A stretch of DNA of 64,000 nt from Carallia brachiata (GCA_021464245.1 JADCRB010000068.1:11831432-11895431); one strand, 5' to 3'; shown: positions 12,134 through 24,129, counted from the first letter of the stretch. The notes: generated by a model not told the origin, from the letters alone. Translations and numbers: made by a program.

Positions 12134-13478
12134 GCTAATAGCTAAATTCGCAAGTATGCGAAATCGATCAAATAATACAATGATGAATAAAGTATTGTTC
12201 TCACCAAAATTATTTATCCAGTACTAAAATTTTCTTAATCTTATTGTTATTTGAGCTAAAGAAAATGTGAATTAAATATAAGAACTTACCTCTAAATAAA
12301 AAGAAACAAAAAACACTGATAAATTTTTTTTTCTTTTTTTTGGTCATCGGGGAGCTCAACTAGGAGCATTACAGTAGGGGAAGGGGACAGAACAAAGTCA
12401 CCAAAGGGCCGGGGGGCCAGGTGGGGGTCGAACCCCCCACCTGCCCAAAGGGGCAGGCATAAGCATGCCCCCGGTGCCAATCAGGCTAAGCCTGGCCAGC
12501 ACACTGATAAATTTTGAACTAACAAGAAATAAACAAATGAAAAATAAACTTAGGATATTTCAATTTTTTTGTACCCATCCAATCCAATTCAAATCCAATG
12601 AATATCATTTTTTAATTATTCATATTACAACTGAAGAACCCTAAACTCTTTGTTAGACTTTTCCAAGACTTACAAAAATATCAATCGATGTCTACTATTT
12701 TATTTTCCAATAAACGATTATTGATTCATTAAGTTATATGACTGTTCAGGGACAAATTATGGCTTCTATCTTAAACTTTATTCCTATAGAGTTACTATAT
12801 TCCTATAAAGTTTATCGCCTAAGTCTAATTTGTGAATTTTTCTTCTAGTACTCTTCCCAATCACAAATCAATTGAATAGTGATCAATTTTTGAAGGGCAT
12901 TAAAATCAATAATAAATTTGTAATATGAATAAAGAAAATCAATTGAAATAAAACTAAAATTTTAAAGTAACAAACAATATTAAAATAACCCTAAAAAAGA
13001 AATTTAGTTTATAGAATGAAAAGAAAATAGAAAAAAAAAATTCTACAAATCATCCTTCAAGTTAACCGCCTCTCCTCTGTAAACCGTTTATGCCAAACTC
13101 ATAAGCTCTTCTGTGTACGACTCCCCTTAAAACCTAAGTTTCTTTCTTTTATATTCTATTGGATTTTGACTTACATAAGGTAACTAAAGGTGAAGAATGG
13201 CCTTAATAGGACAAAAGATGCTAAACTATGATCTTAATTATAAAATTGTTTCCCAATCAATTATGCACTTGAAATATCCAATTCTAAACACTTTTAACTG
13301 CTCATACTGGTCTTCGATTATATTCTTTCTTCACGTCATAATTATTTAATTCACACATAAATTGTCTTCTTAACTCACCTAATAAAAAAATAAAATAAAT
13401 AAAATTAAATAATTTTTGAAGATCAAAATAATTTAAGTAAAAGGATATTAAAATCATACATATAATTCAGTACATAAC
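12134..13478. mobile_element. ~1.3-kb insertion just before S-RLK copy 1
   Basis: This segment is absent from the same place in copy 2. Its edges carry imperfect repeats of the start-codon region: atgctaatagct at 12132-12143 and atgccaattgct at 13479-13490, nine of twelve bases matching. That suggests a target-site duplication. The interior is AT-rich without a clear coding frame and contains a nested SINE at 12328-12500. The left end (cgcaagtatgcgaaatcg) reminds me of noncoding parts of LTR elements, but I cannot classify it. Confidence 0.6.
12328..12500 (-). mobile_element. tRNA-derived SINE, 15-bp target duplication
   Basis: The element is flanked by an exact 15-bp repeat (acactgataaatttt) at 12313-12327 and 12501-12515. 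On the minus strand it begins gctggccaggc, has a box-A-like TAGCCTGATTGG at 12477-12488 and a box-B-like GGTTCGACCCCC at 12423-12434, and ends in a poly-A tail (poly-T at about 12321-12341). Internal Pol III boxes, an A-tail and a long target duplication are the signature of a SINE mobilised by LINE machinery. It is GC-rich against its AT-rich host. Confidence 0.85.
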
Positions 13479-14817
13479 ATGCCAATTGCTCGCACTCTTC
13501 AACAGCCCACCATGGACCCTGTCAAATGGTCTACAATCACCAAATGGCTTCTTCTTCTCTTCCTCATTTTCCCCTTCTGCACATCCGCGACGGATGCCAT
13601 AACTCCAAGCCAACCCATCAGAGATGGCGACGTTTTGGTCTCCAGTGGACAAAGCTTCGCACTTGGGTTCTTCAGCCCCGACAATTTGACCACCCGCCGC
13701 TATGTTGGAATTTGGTACTACAAAGTTCCGGAGCAGACCATTGTGTGGGTGGCAAATAGAGATAGTCCTATAAATGGTACCTCCGGCACATTCGCTATCG
13801 ACCAACAAGGCAACCTTGTAATCTACGAGAACAACCAAAGTGGTCGTGTCCCTGTTTGGTCCACTAATGTTTCAGCTTCAGCATTGACCAATAGTTCCAT
13901 GGCTCAACTCTTGGATACGGGAAATCTGGTCTTAATTCAACAGGATAGCAAAAGGGTCTCATGGCAGAGCTTTGATTATCCGACAGACACTATGCTTCCT
14001 TTGATGAAACTTGGGCTAGACCGTAGGACCGGATTAGCTGGTTTCTTTCTTCATGGAAATCTAGAGATGATCCTGGAATTGGTAACATTTTCTATAGAAT
14101 CGATCCAACTGGGTACCCTCAGTTGGTTCTTTACAAGGGTTCCCTTCCATGGTGGCGGGCGGGCCGCGGACCGGGCTAAGATGGAGCGGAGTACCCGAAA
14201 TCACTAATATTTACATCTTTGACATTCATTTTGTGAACAATGATGACGAGGTATCGATTTCTTATGGCGTTAATAATAATGCATCAAATGCTCCAATTTT
14301 CACAAGAATGATGGTAAATGAATCAGGGTACGTAGAAAGATTCACGTGGAGCGATCAAGACCGTCGATGGATCGGATTCTGGTCCGCCCCAGAAGAGCAA
14401 TGTGATAATTACGGGGAATGTGGTGCAAACGGTTTTGTGACCCGTATGGCGATCCCAGCAAATTTATTTGCAATTGCCTACCAGGATACGCGCCCAAGTC
14501 ACCACGCAATTGGTACTTAAGAGATGGGTCAGGGGGTTGCATTAGGAAAGCCGGTTCGTTCACGTGTCGAAGCAGAGAAGGGTTTGTGAAGTTGGCACAT
14601 GTGAAGGTGCCCGACACGTCATTGGCACGTGCTGACATGGGTCTGAGCCTGAAGCAATGTGAGCAAGAGTGCTTAGAGAATTGCTCTTGCACAGCTTACA
14701 CTTCTGCAGACGAGAGAGGGATTGGATGCCTGATGTGGTTCGGAGATTTGGTTGACACAAGGACTTATTCAAATGTGGGGCAGGACTTATTCGTCCGTGT
14801 AGATGCAGCTGAATTAG
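13479..14817 (+). pseudogene. S-RLK copy 1 exon 1 (lectin, S-locus, PAN)
   Basis: In three displaced frames the exon encodes a signal peptide, a bulb-type lectin domain (FALGFFSPDN, GIWYYKVPEQTIVWVANRD, LDTGNLVL, WQSFDYPTDTMLPLMKLG), an S-locus glycoprotein domain (TGLRWSGVPEI, CDNYGECGANG) and a cysteine-rich PAN domain (CEQECLENCSCTAY, GCLMWFGDLVD). The frame shifts at about 14033 (ggattagc against ggatttagc in copy 2), in a G/C-rich run at about 14155, and at about 14434, where a codon after GANG is damaged. The splice donor follows GAATTAG. Confidence 0.85.
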
Positions 14818-15117
14818 GTATGTGTCTATTCTCTGCATCTTCTTTATGCAATTATCATAGAGGTATTGAAAAAAAAAAAACAAAAGAAAATTTAAAATTT
14901 GGTTAAAAAATTGAATGACACTAATGTTTTTCTTTATATATATTATTACTATACTATGTATGATTTTTAACATATTTTTTTCATCAAATCACAATAAAAA
15001 AAATTTAATAAATTTTTCAATTTTAATATATGGCTGATATGTCTTTTGCCTAATTATGAATAGGCTTCATATCTTACTATAATTCTTTTTAAAAATTTTT
15101 AAATTGACTCTCATTTT

Positions 15118-15240
15118 TTTAGTATAATTTACTCATAATTTTACACCACATATTGAGTGGGGTCCATTTAAAATAAAAAATTAAAAAATAAATCTGTGTA
15201 ATGTAAGATAATGAGTGAGTTTTAATTAAAAAAAAGAATG
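15118..15240. mobile_element. Short MITE (~120 bp), copy in S-RLK 1 intron 1
   Basis: The left arm tagtataatttactcataat and right arm aatgagtgagttttaatta are imperfect inverted repeats of about 30 bp around an AT-rich centre. Related copies lie at 19945-20070 and 27036-27155. Copy 2 lacks it at the matching place in its intron 1. Confidence 0.6.
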
Positions 15241-16657
15241 AAATTAACAAATACTTAGAGTCAATCTTTACGCATTAACTGCCATTGAATTCAAAGAACA
15301 ATCTTACCTAATTTGTCATTCTATAACTAGAAAACTTTTATAGTGTTACTTTCAATAATTTTCCATAGTGATTACATACAACTAAGATCCAGACTCTTGT
15401 ACATAATAGAAGTGATTAGGGTCAATCTTTACACATTGCATGCCATTTAATTCAAAGAAGAATCTTTCGTTATCCTATCCCTAAGAACAAAAACATCAAT
15501 GTGTACAATTTTGTGTAGTAACCCTTGTTATTTTATTGGTAACGTCTTTGGCCGGGCGACTATTTTAAATGCTTCCGTGCTTCTCAAAATATGAAAAAGA
15601 TTGCACGTCAAACTCCAAACAGGAGAAATATTATTGAAAATGTTTTGGAGTCCCCTGTGCCTGGACTTTTAGGTAGAATTGTTGAATTTTTGGTCCATTC
15701 TTTGAAAATATGCAGTCAATTTCCTTAGAATAGTATTGAGTCATTTTTGCTGTCCATAAGAAAGTGCACACAATGAATTTCAATATATATAAAAAAAAAA
15801 AAAAAAAAAAGAAAATGCACGCAAGCACACGAACTGAGAGCTCCAATCATGAATTTTTTTTTTTTTTTCATAAGATTACAATTTTTATGAGATTACAATT
15901 GTGTTAGGACTTTGTCATCAACAAAATAGAGAAAATCTAATAGTTGAATACCTCACTGGTTATTATTAGACTATATTAAAATTTGCAATGTAGCTAGGGA
16001 AACAATGAGTACAATAAGGAGAAAAAAAAACAAAAACAAAAAATAATTAAAACAAGCTACTTAGACACCCATGAGAAAGACAAGTCCATGGATATCCACC
16101 TGCTTATCAACATTAAGTAGCTCTTTGCTTCAGTTTCAATGACAATTTGCAAAATAAATTGAATGGACTCAATTTATAAGATAGTTAGGGACGCCAAAGA
16201 AAATTTAATAAGCAAAAGATAGTAATTTTTTTATTCATAAAAATGAATAAGTAAGGATAGTACCTCACAATAAATTTTTTTAACAATTTAAGAGTGCCGA
16301 CTGAGGTATTTCAAAGTATAAAGCTTTTGTGATTTTATAGTTACAATATCAAAACTTGCTACACACAATTCATATTACAATTATGGGATTACATTTGATA
16401 TCGTATTTTTTTCTCTCTTAGTCAAGTCAATAGTCCTGATCAATTTTTAGGAATTATGAAGTTAGTAAACTACACGAGAAGGGTTAAAAGTAATATCTCT
16501 ATGTTTTTTTTTAATAAATTTCGCTTGCTCTCCCATGAATTTAAACTTATAACCTTTAAATAAATATGTAAGCTTTTAGTTATTGAAATTTTGATATTTA
16601 GTCTCAATTTACTTTTCTAATTAAAGATTGTTTCTAATTAAAATTTCTACTCGTCAG

Positions 16658-16786
16658 CTAAATATGAGAAGTCAAAAGGTCCTCTTGCGAAGCGGGGAAT
16701 TCAAGCAACTCTCATTGTGTCCATTGCTGTAACTTCGTTTCTCATTCTCTTCCTCGTATATTGGTTGGTAAAAAGGAAGAGAAAAG
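16658..16786 (+). pseudogene. S-RLK copy 1 exon 2 (transmembrane)
   Basis: This 129-bp exon lies between cag and gt sites in phase 1. It encodes a basic juxtamembrane stretch (EKSKGPLAKRGIQ), a hydrophobic span (VTSFLILFLVYWLV) and a basic stop-transfer run (KRKRK). It is open and has the same length as the matching exon of copy 2. Confidence 0.85.
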
Positions 16787-18112
16787 GTAAAAAAAAATTT
16801 CGCCATTTTATCCATCCAATCGTTCTTTTGCTTGTTTTTTTTTTCCGCCCCTTTTTGATCCATTACCATGCAGAAATCTTGCTTTTGTTGCTTTTTCTTC
16901 CGCTTGTGAGTAAAGAAGATACATCCCATCTATTCATTTTTGTAAATAAGGATTGAGATCTAATCATTAAAAAAAATTTAAAAATAATTAGAGTAATGCT
17001 AGGGATACTCGTATTTTACCAACACTTTTTTTTTTCACTAAAATTGTGGTGATTCATTTACCTTTTTGGGAGCCACTACATAGATACACTGTTTTGGCAA
17101 CTGCAGTAGCCGGAGTATGATTTATACAGCATGAATAAACGCTGGGTACTATATAATTTTCACCTAAAAATTTATTCTATTTTTATACAAGTCCAATATT
17201 TGGTACCAAATGTTATTCATGTGTTACCAGATGGTATCTTATGTGGTGTAAATCACACCGTAACCACTGTGCCTATCAAAACATGATTCTACAATTTTCC
17301 TCTTTTTTCTTTTTTTTTCTTTTTTCGTTTATCATGTGGATTCCGCCAAAAATGAATATTTTATCATTTTTACAATGTATCAAGTAAAAGAAATTACTTA
17401 AATAATTCACTTATTCAACTACTTTATTATTGCATCTCAAGTTCTTAAATAAGAATCATGTTTTGTCATCTTAGTGCACCAAAAAATTTTAACTCCATGA
17501 ATTTTGAAAAATTTTCAAGATTCCCCATCCAATAAAAGCTGTTTTTTTTTACCTCCCAAAAATCTTGAAATTTCACATAATTTCCTCAAAAGTTTCCTTA
17601 GATCCCCAAAATTCATAGAGTGTCAGATTCTCTCCATAATTTTTTAGAATCTCATTTAGGTCTCATGAAAACTTTTGAAAACTTCATTTAATTTTTTCAT
17701 ATATTTTTTGATAAATATTTTATTTAAAATCTCCCCCTCCCCTCTCGCGGTTCCTTCCCGGATGAATGAAGTTTGTAATCTAGGAAGCTGATGTTACCCA
17801 TGCGGCCGATGAATTCAAATGGCATACCTCTTGACTTGAAAGTTGTAGAGTGCGCCCTCACACCTATGCATAAAAAAAAAAAAATCCTGAAAAAAGATGA
17901 CTTGATAGCCACAGTATGAGAATCTCGTCTACCTAAACATGGTTGATTATCCTAAAGTAAAAATCAAAGTTGTTTTCTATTGTTATGGTATAAACATACT
18001 ACAGTCATTCTGTAGATAGATTTGGAATCACCTATGGATGCATTATTTTCGAAGAGAACTGGATGCTTATAGTTCTACCAATAATGTATTCGTTACCAAA
18101 TTTGAATGACAG

Positions 18113-19589
18113 CTGAAGACGGAGTTATATTCTCAAATTCAGCAAACTTGGGAGACTCTCCAAGTAGAAAAGAGCATTATGAAAGTGGAATACCAAGAGA
18201 TTTACCATTATATGATCTGAGTACCATAGCTGTAGCCACCAACAATTTCTCTACTGCTAATAAACTTGGAGAAGGTGGATTTGGAGCAGTCTATAAGGTA
18301 GCCAGCTCCACTCATTGAAGAGGGCCTTAATTCCTCATAACTATTTTGCCTCTGAAAATGTTGCATACAATTTTCAAATTTTTCAGGGCATACTGCAGGA
18401 TGGGAAGGAAATAGCAGTGAAAAGATTGTCCAAGAATTCTGGACAAGGGACTGAGCAGTTCATGACTGAAGTCACGTTGATTGCAAAACTCCAGCACAGG
18501 AATCTTGTAAGGACTCTTGGTTGTTGCATCAAAAACCAAGAGAATATGTTGGTGTATGAGTACTTACCAAATAAAAGCTTGGATTCTGTCATTTTTGGTA
18601 TGTCGTCATTCTGTACTCATCATTTGTATTTATGATTATGCATAACAATTTAAAGAAATCTGAGTACTTCTAATTGTTAATTCCAGGTAAAACCAAAAGG
18701 TCTCAGCTAGATTGGCCAATGCGATTCAACATTATTTGTGGGGTTGCTGAGGGATCCTGTATCTTCATCAAGACTCGAGATTGAGAATCATCCACAGAGA
18801 TCTCAAGGCCAGCAATGTTCTGCTCGATGCCTCGATGAACCCAAAATTTCAGACTTTGGCATGGCTAGAATAGTTGGAGCGGACCTAATTGAAGCAAACA
18901 CAAGGCGCATTGTTGGAACATAGTAGGTATCCTCTATAGGCAAGCATTTGGCAAACAATTTCCATTTCTTTTTTTTCAAGTTGTGGTAAATGGCTACATA
19001 ACTATGCAGCTCCACTTCTGTTGTGCTTTTGCAGTGGTTATATGTCACCAGAATACGCAATGCATGGCCTCTTTTCTGTAAAATCAGACGTCTATAGCTT
19101 CGGGGTCTTGCTCTTGGAAATCATTACTGGTCACAAAAACAGTACTTTCTATGGGGAGTGCACCTCTTCAAATCTAGTCGATTATGTAAGCGAAAATGAG
19201 ACGCCAAACTCATCAATTCTTCACCAATATTGAACACATTTTTGGTTTTACTTCTGCTGGCATTTAACAATCCAAAACTTCTCCAGGTATGGGAGCAATG
19301 GAGGGAAGGCAGAGCAATGGAAACAGTGGACATGTCACTGGCTGGCTCATACCCTGAACATGAGGTCTTCAAGTGCATCCAAATTGCGCTATTGTGCGTT
19401 CAAGAAGCTGCAGTTGATCGGCCAACAATGTCCACTATCACTTTCATGCTAAGCAATGATACCATTCTTCCTTATCCGAAACAGCCTGCGTTTATCCTGA
19501 AGCGAAGTTACAACAGTGGAGACCCGTCAACCAGTGAAGGTGCTGTCACTATTAATGACATGACCGTCTCTATGCTTCAAGCTCGTTAA
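18113..19589 (+). pseudogene. S-RLK copy 1 kinase exons 3-7 (frameshifted)
   Basis: Exon 3 carries the glycine loop ([11 protein letters not shown]). Exon 4 has the ATP-binding lysine (IAVKRLS) and C-helix region. Exon 5 should carry HRDLKASN but is two bases short: 236 bp against 238 in copy 2. Single losses near 18750 (gctgaggg against gctcgaggg) and 18844 (cccaaaa against cccgaaaa) bracket the catalytic loop. DFGMAR, the activation segment and exons 6-7 ([26 protein letters not shown]) return to frame. The exon 5 frame stops soon after the first shift, so no complete kinase can be made from this copy. Confidence 0.85.
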
Positions 19590-20700
19590 AGGCATACTGA
19601 TATCATTGTGTACACTGACTAGTAATATAATTTGGGATCAGTAGTCTGCAATTAAAGGTCAGTAGTCGTAGAGGCAGCTTCTTTGTGAAACAAAGATAAG
19701 GTCACGTACATTTATCTTTAGTAAACTTATAAGGACTACACTCAATTACCTGTAGATGTTGCACACAATTAAAATATTGATGGTCTTTGAGCTATGAATG
19801 CTACTTTTGCTGACAAATTTTATAACCAGATCATTTAGTCGCTTTCCATATAGATAGCCAATGAGCCAACGAACTCATTTTTTACATGAGAATGTTTGTT
19901 TAATAGCACATAGATTTATATGTGCTTGTTATTATTATTTTTTTTTTGAGTAAAATTCATGATCTAGTATTACACAATTTATCTTTTATTTTTTTTTTAA
20001 TTTAAGTATATTCTACTCATTGTGTAGTGTAGGATGATAAGTAAATTATATTCACTAAAAAATGTGAATCAAATTAGAAATTTTCAGATTATTCTACAAA
20101 TTATGTATAGATAAAGCATTCTTTTATTGCATATGCTGTTCTCAAAGTTGATGACAATTAACTTCCTTTTATTTGAGAACAGCATTGTGAAGTACTAATT
20201 TCATCTATGCTAATGATGCTCCGGTTCAAGGATAGAAAGACTTAAAATTGAGGACAAAGATCATATCTGATTTAATGCCTATGTAAATATCTATTGATGC
20301 TGGTGTATCATATTATGTATGGATCTTCTCGGTAATAGTAAATTCTTTTGCGGGCCATTAAATCCAAAATTTACTACTTCAGTATTACGTTTAAGGATAT
20401 GTACTTGCAATAAAATCAAAGTTGATACATTTCCTTTATTGTTAGTTTGTGTTCAATAATATCACCAGACCATGTAGTTGGTAGCCCAAAATCAATTACA
20501 CAATCCTAACATTAAACAAAAGAAAAAAATCTAAAAAATTGGGTCAAATTTTGACTATAACCTTTAAATGATAATTTAAAAGAAAGGATGACGAAATTGG
20601 AAATTTACATTCGGCATACTAAACTGATGCTTAATTATAAAAATACATACAAACTTATTAGAATTTGCAAAAAAAAAAAGATACTATGATCAATGACATT
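19590..20700 (+). other. 3' flank of S-RLK copy 1
   Basis: It aligns with the flank of copy 2 (34464-35094, resuming about 37020-37150), for example ggcatactgatatcattgtg and tgctaatgatgctccggttc. It differs by a MITE at 19945-20070. About 20210-20670 also matches, in inverted orientation, the block at 52590-53050. I see no clear coding content. Several AT-rich hexamers could serve for polyadenylation, but none stands out. Confidence 0.7.
19945..20070. mobile_element. Short MITE, copy in S-RLK 1 3' flank
   Basis: The left arm begins gagtaaaattcatgatctag; the right arm ends gataagtaaattatattcac. They are imperfect inverted repeats of the same family as 15118-15240. The matching place in copy 2 (about 34790-34850) lacks this segment. 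Confidence 0.6.
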
Positions 20701-21690
20701 GAGTCAATATGAGTCAACTTGCATAAAACTCTTAAGAGAATAAACAAAAGAATAAAAGGGCCCTAGTCCCACTCCTCTTTCAATCTCATTTTCTTCTCTG
20801 ATTTTGACCTCTTGGGAGATCCTTCGGTTGAGACAATAAAAACTTGATCTTTCCTTCCAAACATGCAAACAGTTCAGGCCTTCAAGGAATTCTTCTCTAA
20901 GATTTAATGGGTTCGAGGAGGCCAATCAAGAAAGCTTCATGAGCATCACGCACACCCTTCCTTCCAGAAAACATTATCGAAAATGCAACAGATTACATGA
21001 AGTGGATACGCAGTGATTTAACCATCATGAAAATTTGAGGTTGAAAAAACTCAAACAACCACGGAACGACCAAACAATGATAATGTATTCAAGGAAACTG
21101 GACGCTGTGTGGGATGCCTAATGAGGCAAAATAATTAATAATGCCTCATGAAAAGGATCCATTGGGCCTCTAACCCAGAACTTGTCCCAGAGGCCCAAAC
21201 TCATAACCCGGTAAGCGTCTGAAGCTAAATTCGATTTTCTTTTTTAAGATCTAAAAAGTTCAAATATTGCTACATTGACCTTGCAGTCTTTTTACATAAG
21301 GTTGGGTCATATGGACATTCCGGTCCCAGCCGGCTTGCTAATTTTCTGTTTTAAATTCCATTGTCTTTGGAAATTTGACAATTTGTTTGAGCATTTTCTC
21401 GGAACAGACTTACTAGTGGCTTCCCCACCAGCCACAAACATGTCGCCATGACAATGAGAGGTTCTAGTCATGGCTCTAGTCATGGCTTTTCCACAACGAA
21501 TTTTCTTTGTTCTCTGTGCTGCCTAGTGGAGTTGTGAATGATGGATTTGGACCTACTAGACTAGACGCCACCAAGAGTAAAAAGAAAAAAACAAAAAAAC
21601 AAAATACTAAGGAGTGTTAGTAAATTGGGTTGGAAAGACCACCAATTATTATGGTCTGATAATTATATGATTCGTTTGGTACCTAATCAT
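20700..21690. other. Spacer between the two S-RLK copies
   Basis: A minus-strand frame at 20704-20925 has no family resemblance I can name. A 9-bp-arm hairpin (tgggcctct with agaggccca) lies near 21157-21192, and a short direct repeat (tagtcatggct) near 21463-21485. I see no gene. Confidence 0.5.
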
Positions 21691-21807
21691 GTTATTAGGC
21701 AATTCCACTTATTAAATGTTAATATAATCCTGCCTTGCCTCCTAGATATATGCCAATTGCCAATTGCCAATACTTGGTCTAATACTATGTGAAACTTAAC
21801 TAATACT
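21690..21807 (+). promoter_or_regulatory. Proximal 5' flank of S-RLK copy 2
   Basis: This is the sequence shared with the displaced flank of copy 1 (12035-12133). It runs without interruption into the first ATG at 21808, so it is the best guess for the native core promoter and leader. It contains a gccaattgccaattgccaat triplication. I cannot point to a convincing TATA box. Confidence 0.55.
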
Positions 21808-23150
21808 ATGCCAATTGCCAGCACTCTTCAGCAGCTCACCATGAACCCTGTAAAAGTGTCCATAATTACCAAATGGCTTCTTCTTCTCTTCCTCATTTTC
21901 CCCTTCTGCACATGCACCGCCGACACCATAACTCCGAGCCAACCCATCAGAGATGGCGACATTTTGGTCTCCAGTGGACAAAGCTTCGCACTCGGGTTCT
22001 TCAGCCCCGACAATCCGACCACCCGCCGCTACCTCGGAATTTGGTACTACAAAGTTCCGGAGCAGACGGTTGTATGGGTGGCAAATAGAGATAGTCCCAT
22101 AAATGGTACCTCCGGAACACTCACTGTCGACCAACTAGGCAACCTTGTCATCTATGAAGACAACAAAAGTGGTGTTCCTGTTTGGTCCACTAATGTTGCG
22201 ACTTCAGCAGTGACCAACTATTCCAAGGCTCAGCTCTTGGATACAGGAAATCTGGTCTTAATTCAACAGGATAGCAAAAGGGTCTTATGGCAGAGCTTTG
22301 ATTATCCTACAGACACTATGCTTCCTTTGATGAAACTTGGGCTAGACCGTAGAACCGGATTTAGCTGGTTTCTCTCTTCATGGAAGTCTAGACATGATCC
22401 TGGAATTGGTGACATTTCCTATAGAATCGATCCAATTGGGTATCCTCAGTTGTTTCTCTACAAGGTTCCCTCCCATTGTGGCGGGGCGGGCCATGGACCG
22501 GGCTAAGATGGAGCGGAGTACCCGAAATTACTAATGCTTACATCTTTCATATTAATTTTGTGAACAATGTTGACGAGGTATCGATTTCGTATGGCGTCGC
22601 CGTCAATAATAATGCATCAAATGCTCCAATTTTCACAAGAATGACGCTAAATGAATCAGGGTACGTTCAAAGATCACGTGGAATAATCAAGACCGCCAAT
22701 GGATCGGATTCTGGTCCGCCCCAAAAGAGCAATGTGATGATTACGGGGAATGTGGTGCAAATGGTAATTGTGACCCGTATGGTGATCCTAGCAAATTTAT
22801 TTGCAATTGCCTACCAGGACACGAGCCCAAGTCACCATACAATTGGTACTTGAGAGATGGGTTAGGGGGTTGCGTCAGGAAAGTCGGTTCGTCCACATGT
22901 CGAAGTGGAGAAGGGTTCGTGAAGTTGGCAAGTGTGAAGGTGCCCGACACGTCTATGGCACGTGCCGACATGGGTATGAACCTAAAGCAATGTGAGCAGG
23001 AGTGCTTGAATAATTGCACTTGCACAGCTTACACTTCTGCTGACGAGAGAGGCTTTGGATGCCTTATGTGGTTCGGGGATTTGGTCGACACGAGGAGTTA
23101 TTCAAGTTTGGGGCAGGACATATTCGTCCGTGTGGATTCAGCTGAATTAG
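21808..23150 (+). pseudogene. S-RLK copy 2 exon 1 (lectin, S-locus, PAN)
   Basis: The first frame is open for about 230 codons and covers the signal peptide (KWLLLLFLIFPFCTC), bulb-lectin domain (FALGFFSPDNPTTRRYLGIW, WQSFDYPTDTMLPLMKLG) and the start of the S-locus domain (RTGFSWFLSSWKSRHDPGIG). After about 22466 the reading moves to a second frame (GGPWTGLRWSGVPEI) and after about 22672 to a third, which holds CDPYGDPSKFICNCLPG and the PAN domain (CEQECLNNCTCTAY, GCLMWFGDLVD). Donor: GAATTAG before GTATGT. Confidence 0.85.
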
Positions 23151-23821
23151 GTATGTGTTATATGTCTATTTCTCTGCATCTTCTTTATGTTATTATTATA
23201 CAGAGGTATTGAAAAAAATTAAAAGTTTGGTTAACCAACCAATTGAAATCTGAACTAAACCGCAAGTGTGATGAATTGGACTAAATTTTGTAGCAAGTCT
23301 ATTCAACGAATTTTTTCTTTTTATTGATGACAATGTATGATTTTTAATTTATTTTTCTTAATCAAATCACAACAAAGAAATTTAATAAATTTTCGATTTT
23401 AATATGAAAGAGCTGTCTTTTGCCTAAATATGAGCCCGCTTGATATCTTAGATAATTTTTCATTTTATCACTAAAAAACAATTATTAGTGTCACTCTTAA
23501 ATTTTTTCCGTAGTGATTAGATATTAATAAGTTCATGTCTCTTGTATTTGATTAATAGAAGTGGTTAGGGTCAATCTTTACACATTGATTGCCATTCAAT
23601 TCAAAGAACATTCTTTGATTGCCATTCAATTCAAAGAACATTCTTACATAATTTGTCATAAAATGTAATCATTTTTACAAGTAGCCCAACTCGTTTTATT
23701 GCTAACGTCTCCAGCCAGGCGTCTATTTCAAATGCTTCTCAAAATATAAAAAAGATTGCACAACGACACCAAGCAAGAGGGTTGCCCCTCGTGCCTGGAC
23801 TTTTAGCTAGAATTATTAACT

Positions 23822-23985
23822 TTTTTGAACAAAAGTCTTGCCCTCTCGAGGGGCAAGACTTTTGTTGGGAGAGGGTAAAACCTATTAATAGAGGGGAACT
23901 AGAGAGGCGGGCTTCAAATTCATGCTTTTTAATTGACGCAATAATTACATAATCAGTTAGTCTAAGTCAGTTGGTTAGAATTATT
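23822..23985 (-). mobile_element. SINE-like insert with 16-bp hairpin, copy 2 only
   Basis: It is bounded by direct repeats of tagaattattaa (near 23810 and 23974). The matching site in copy 1 (about 15670) has one such sequence and no insert, so this is a clean empty-site comparison. The head on the minus strand (ccaactgacttagactaact) and a gaatttgaagcccgc phrase could be degenerate Pol III boxes. At the other end is a perfect 16-bp hairpin, 23828-23843 with 23851-23866, and a seven-base loop. Confidence 0.6.
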
Positions 23986-24129
23986 AAATTTTTGTTGTCT
24001 TCTATTAGAGATATGCACTCAATTAACTAATTTGAAATATTATGGATTCTTTTTGTGCCTATAAGAAAGTGTGAATTTGAAAAAAAAAAAAGAAAGAAAG
24101 AAAAAAAAGGTGCACACAAAATCATTAAG

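Larger units (their letters stand above)
13479..19589 (+). pseudogene. G-type lectin S-receptor-like kinase, copy 1 (broken)
   Basis: Intact relatives are plasma-membrane receptor kinases with bulb-lectin, S-locus glycoprotein and PAN ectodomains and a cytosolic Ser/Thr kinase. Exons by homology and GT-AG sites: 13479-14817, 16658-16786, 18113-18297, 18387-18597, 18687-18922, 19035-19185 and 19287-19589. The likely start is the second ATG (13512, context caccATGG), followed by a hydrophobic signal (KWLLLLFLIFPF). The C-terminus (NDMTVSMLQAR) fits the At1g11410/RKS1-like group. Compared with copy 2, single bases are lost near 14033, 14155, 14434 (exon 1), 18750 and 18844 (exon 5). The exon 5 losses put the catalytic loop out of frame and bring an early stop. 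I call it a pseudogene; consensus errors in a draft assembly could mimic some of the losses. Confidence 0.85.

Noticed and set aside
12292..12480. Minus-strand ORF with a proline- and glycine-rich protein
   Set aside because: It lies within the GC-rich SINE body and its tail; it is a by-product of that element.
12423..12489. Possible tRNA gene (box A and B present)
   Set aside because: No cloverleaf with an acceptor stem could be drawn. The A-tail and target duplication show a SINE.
20704..20925. 73-codon minus-strand ORF between the S-RLK copies
   Set aside because: No family resemblance, no splice or promoter context, and a length expected by chance.
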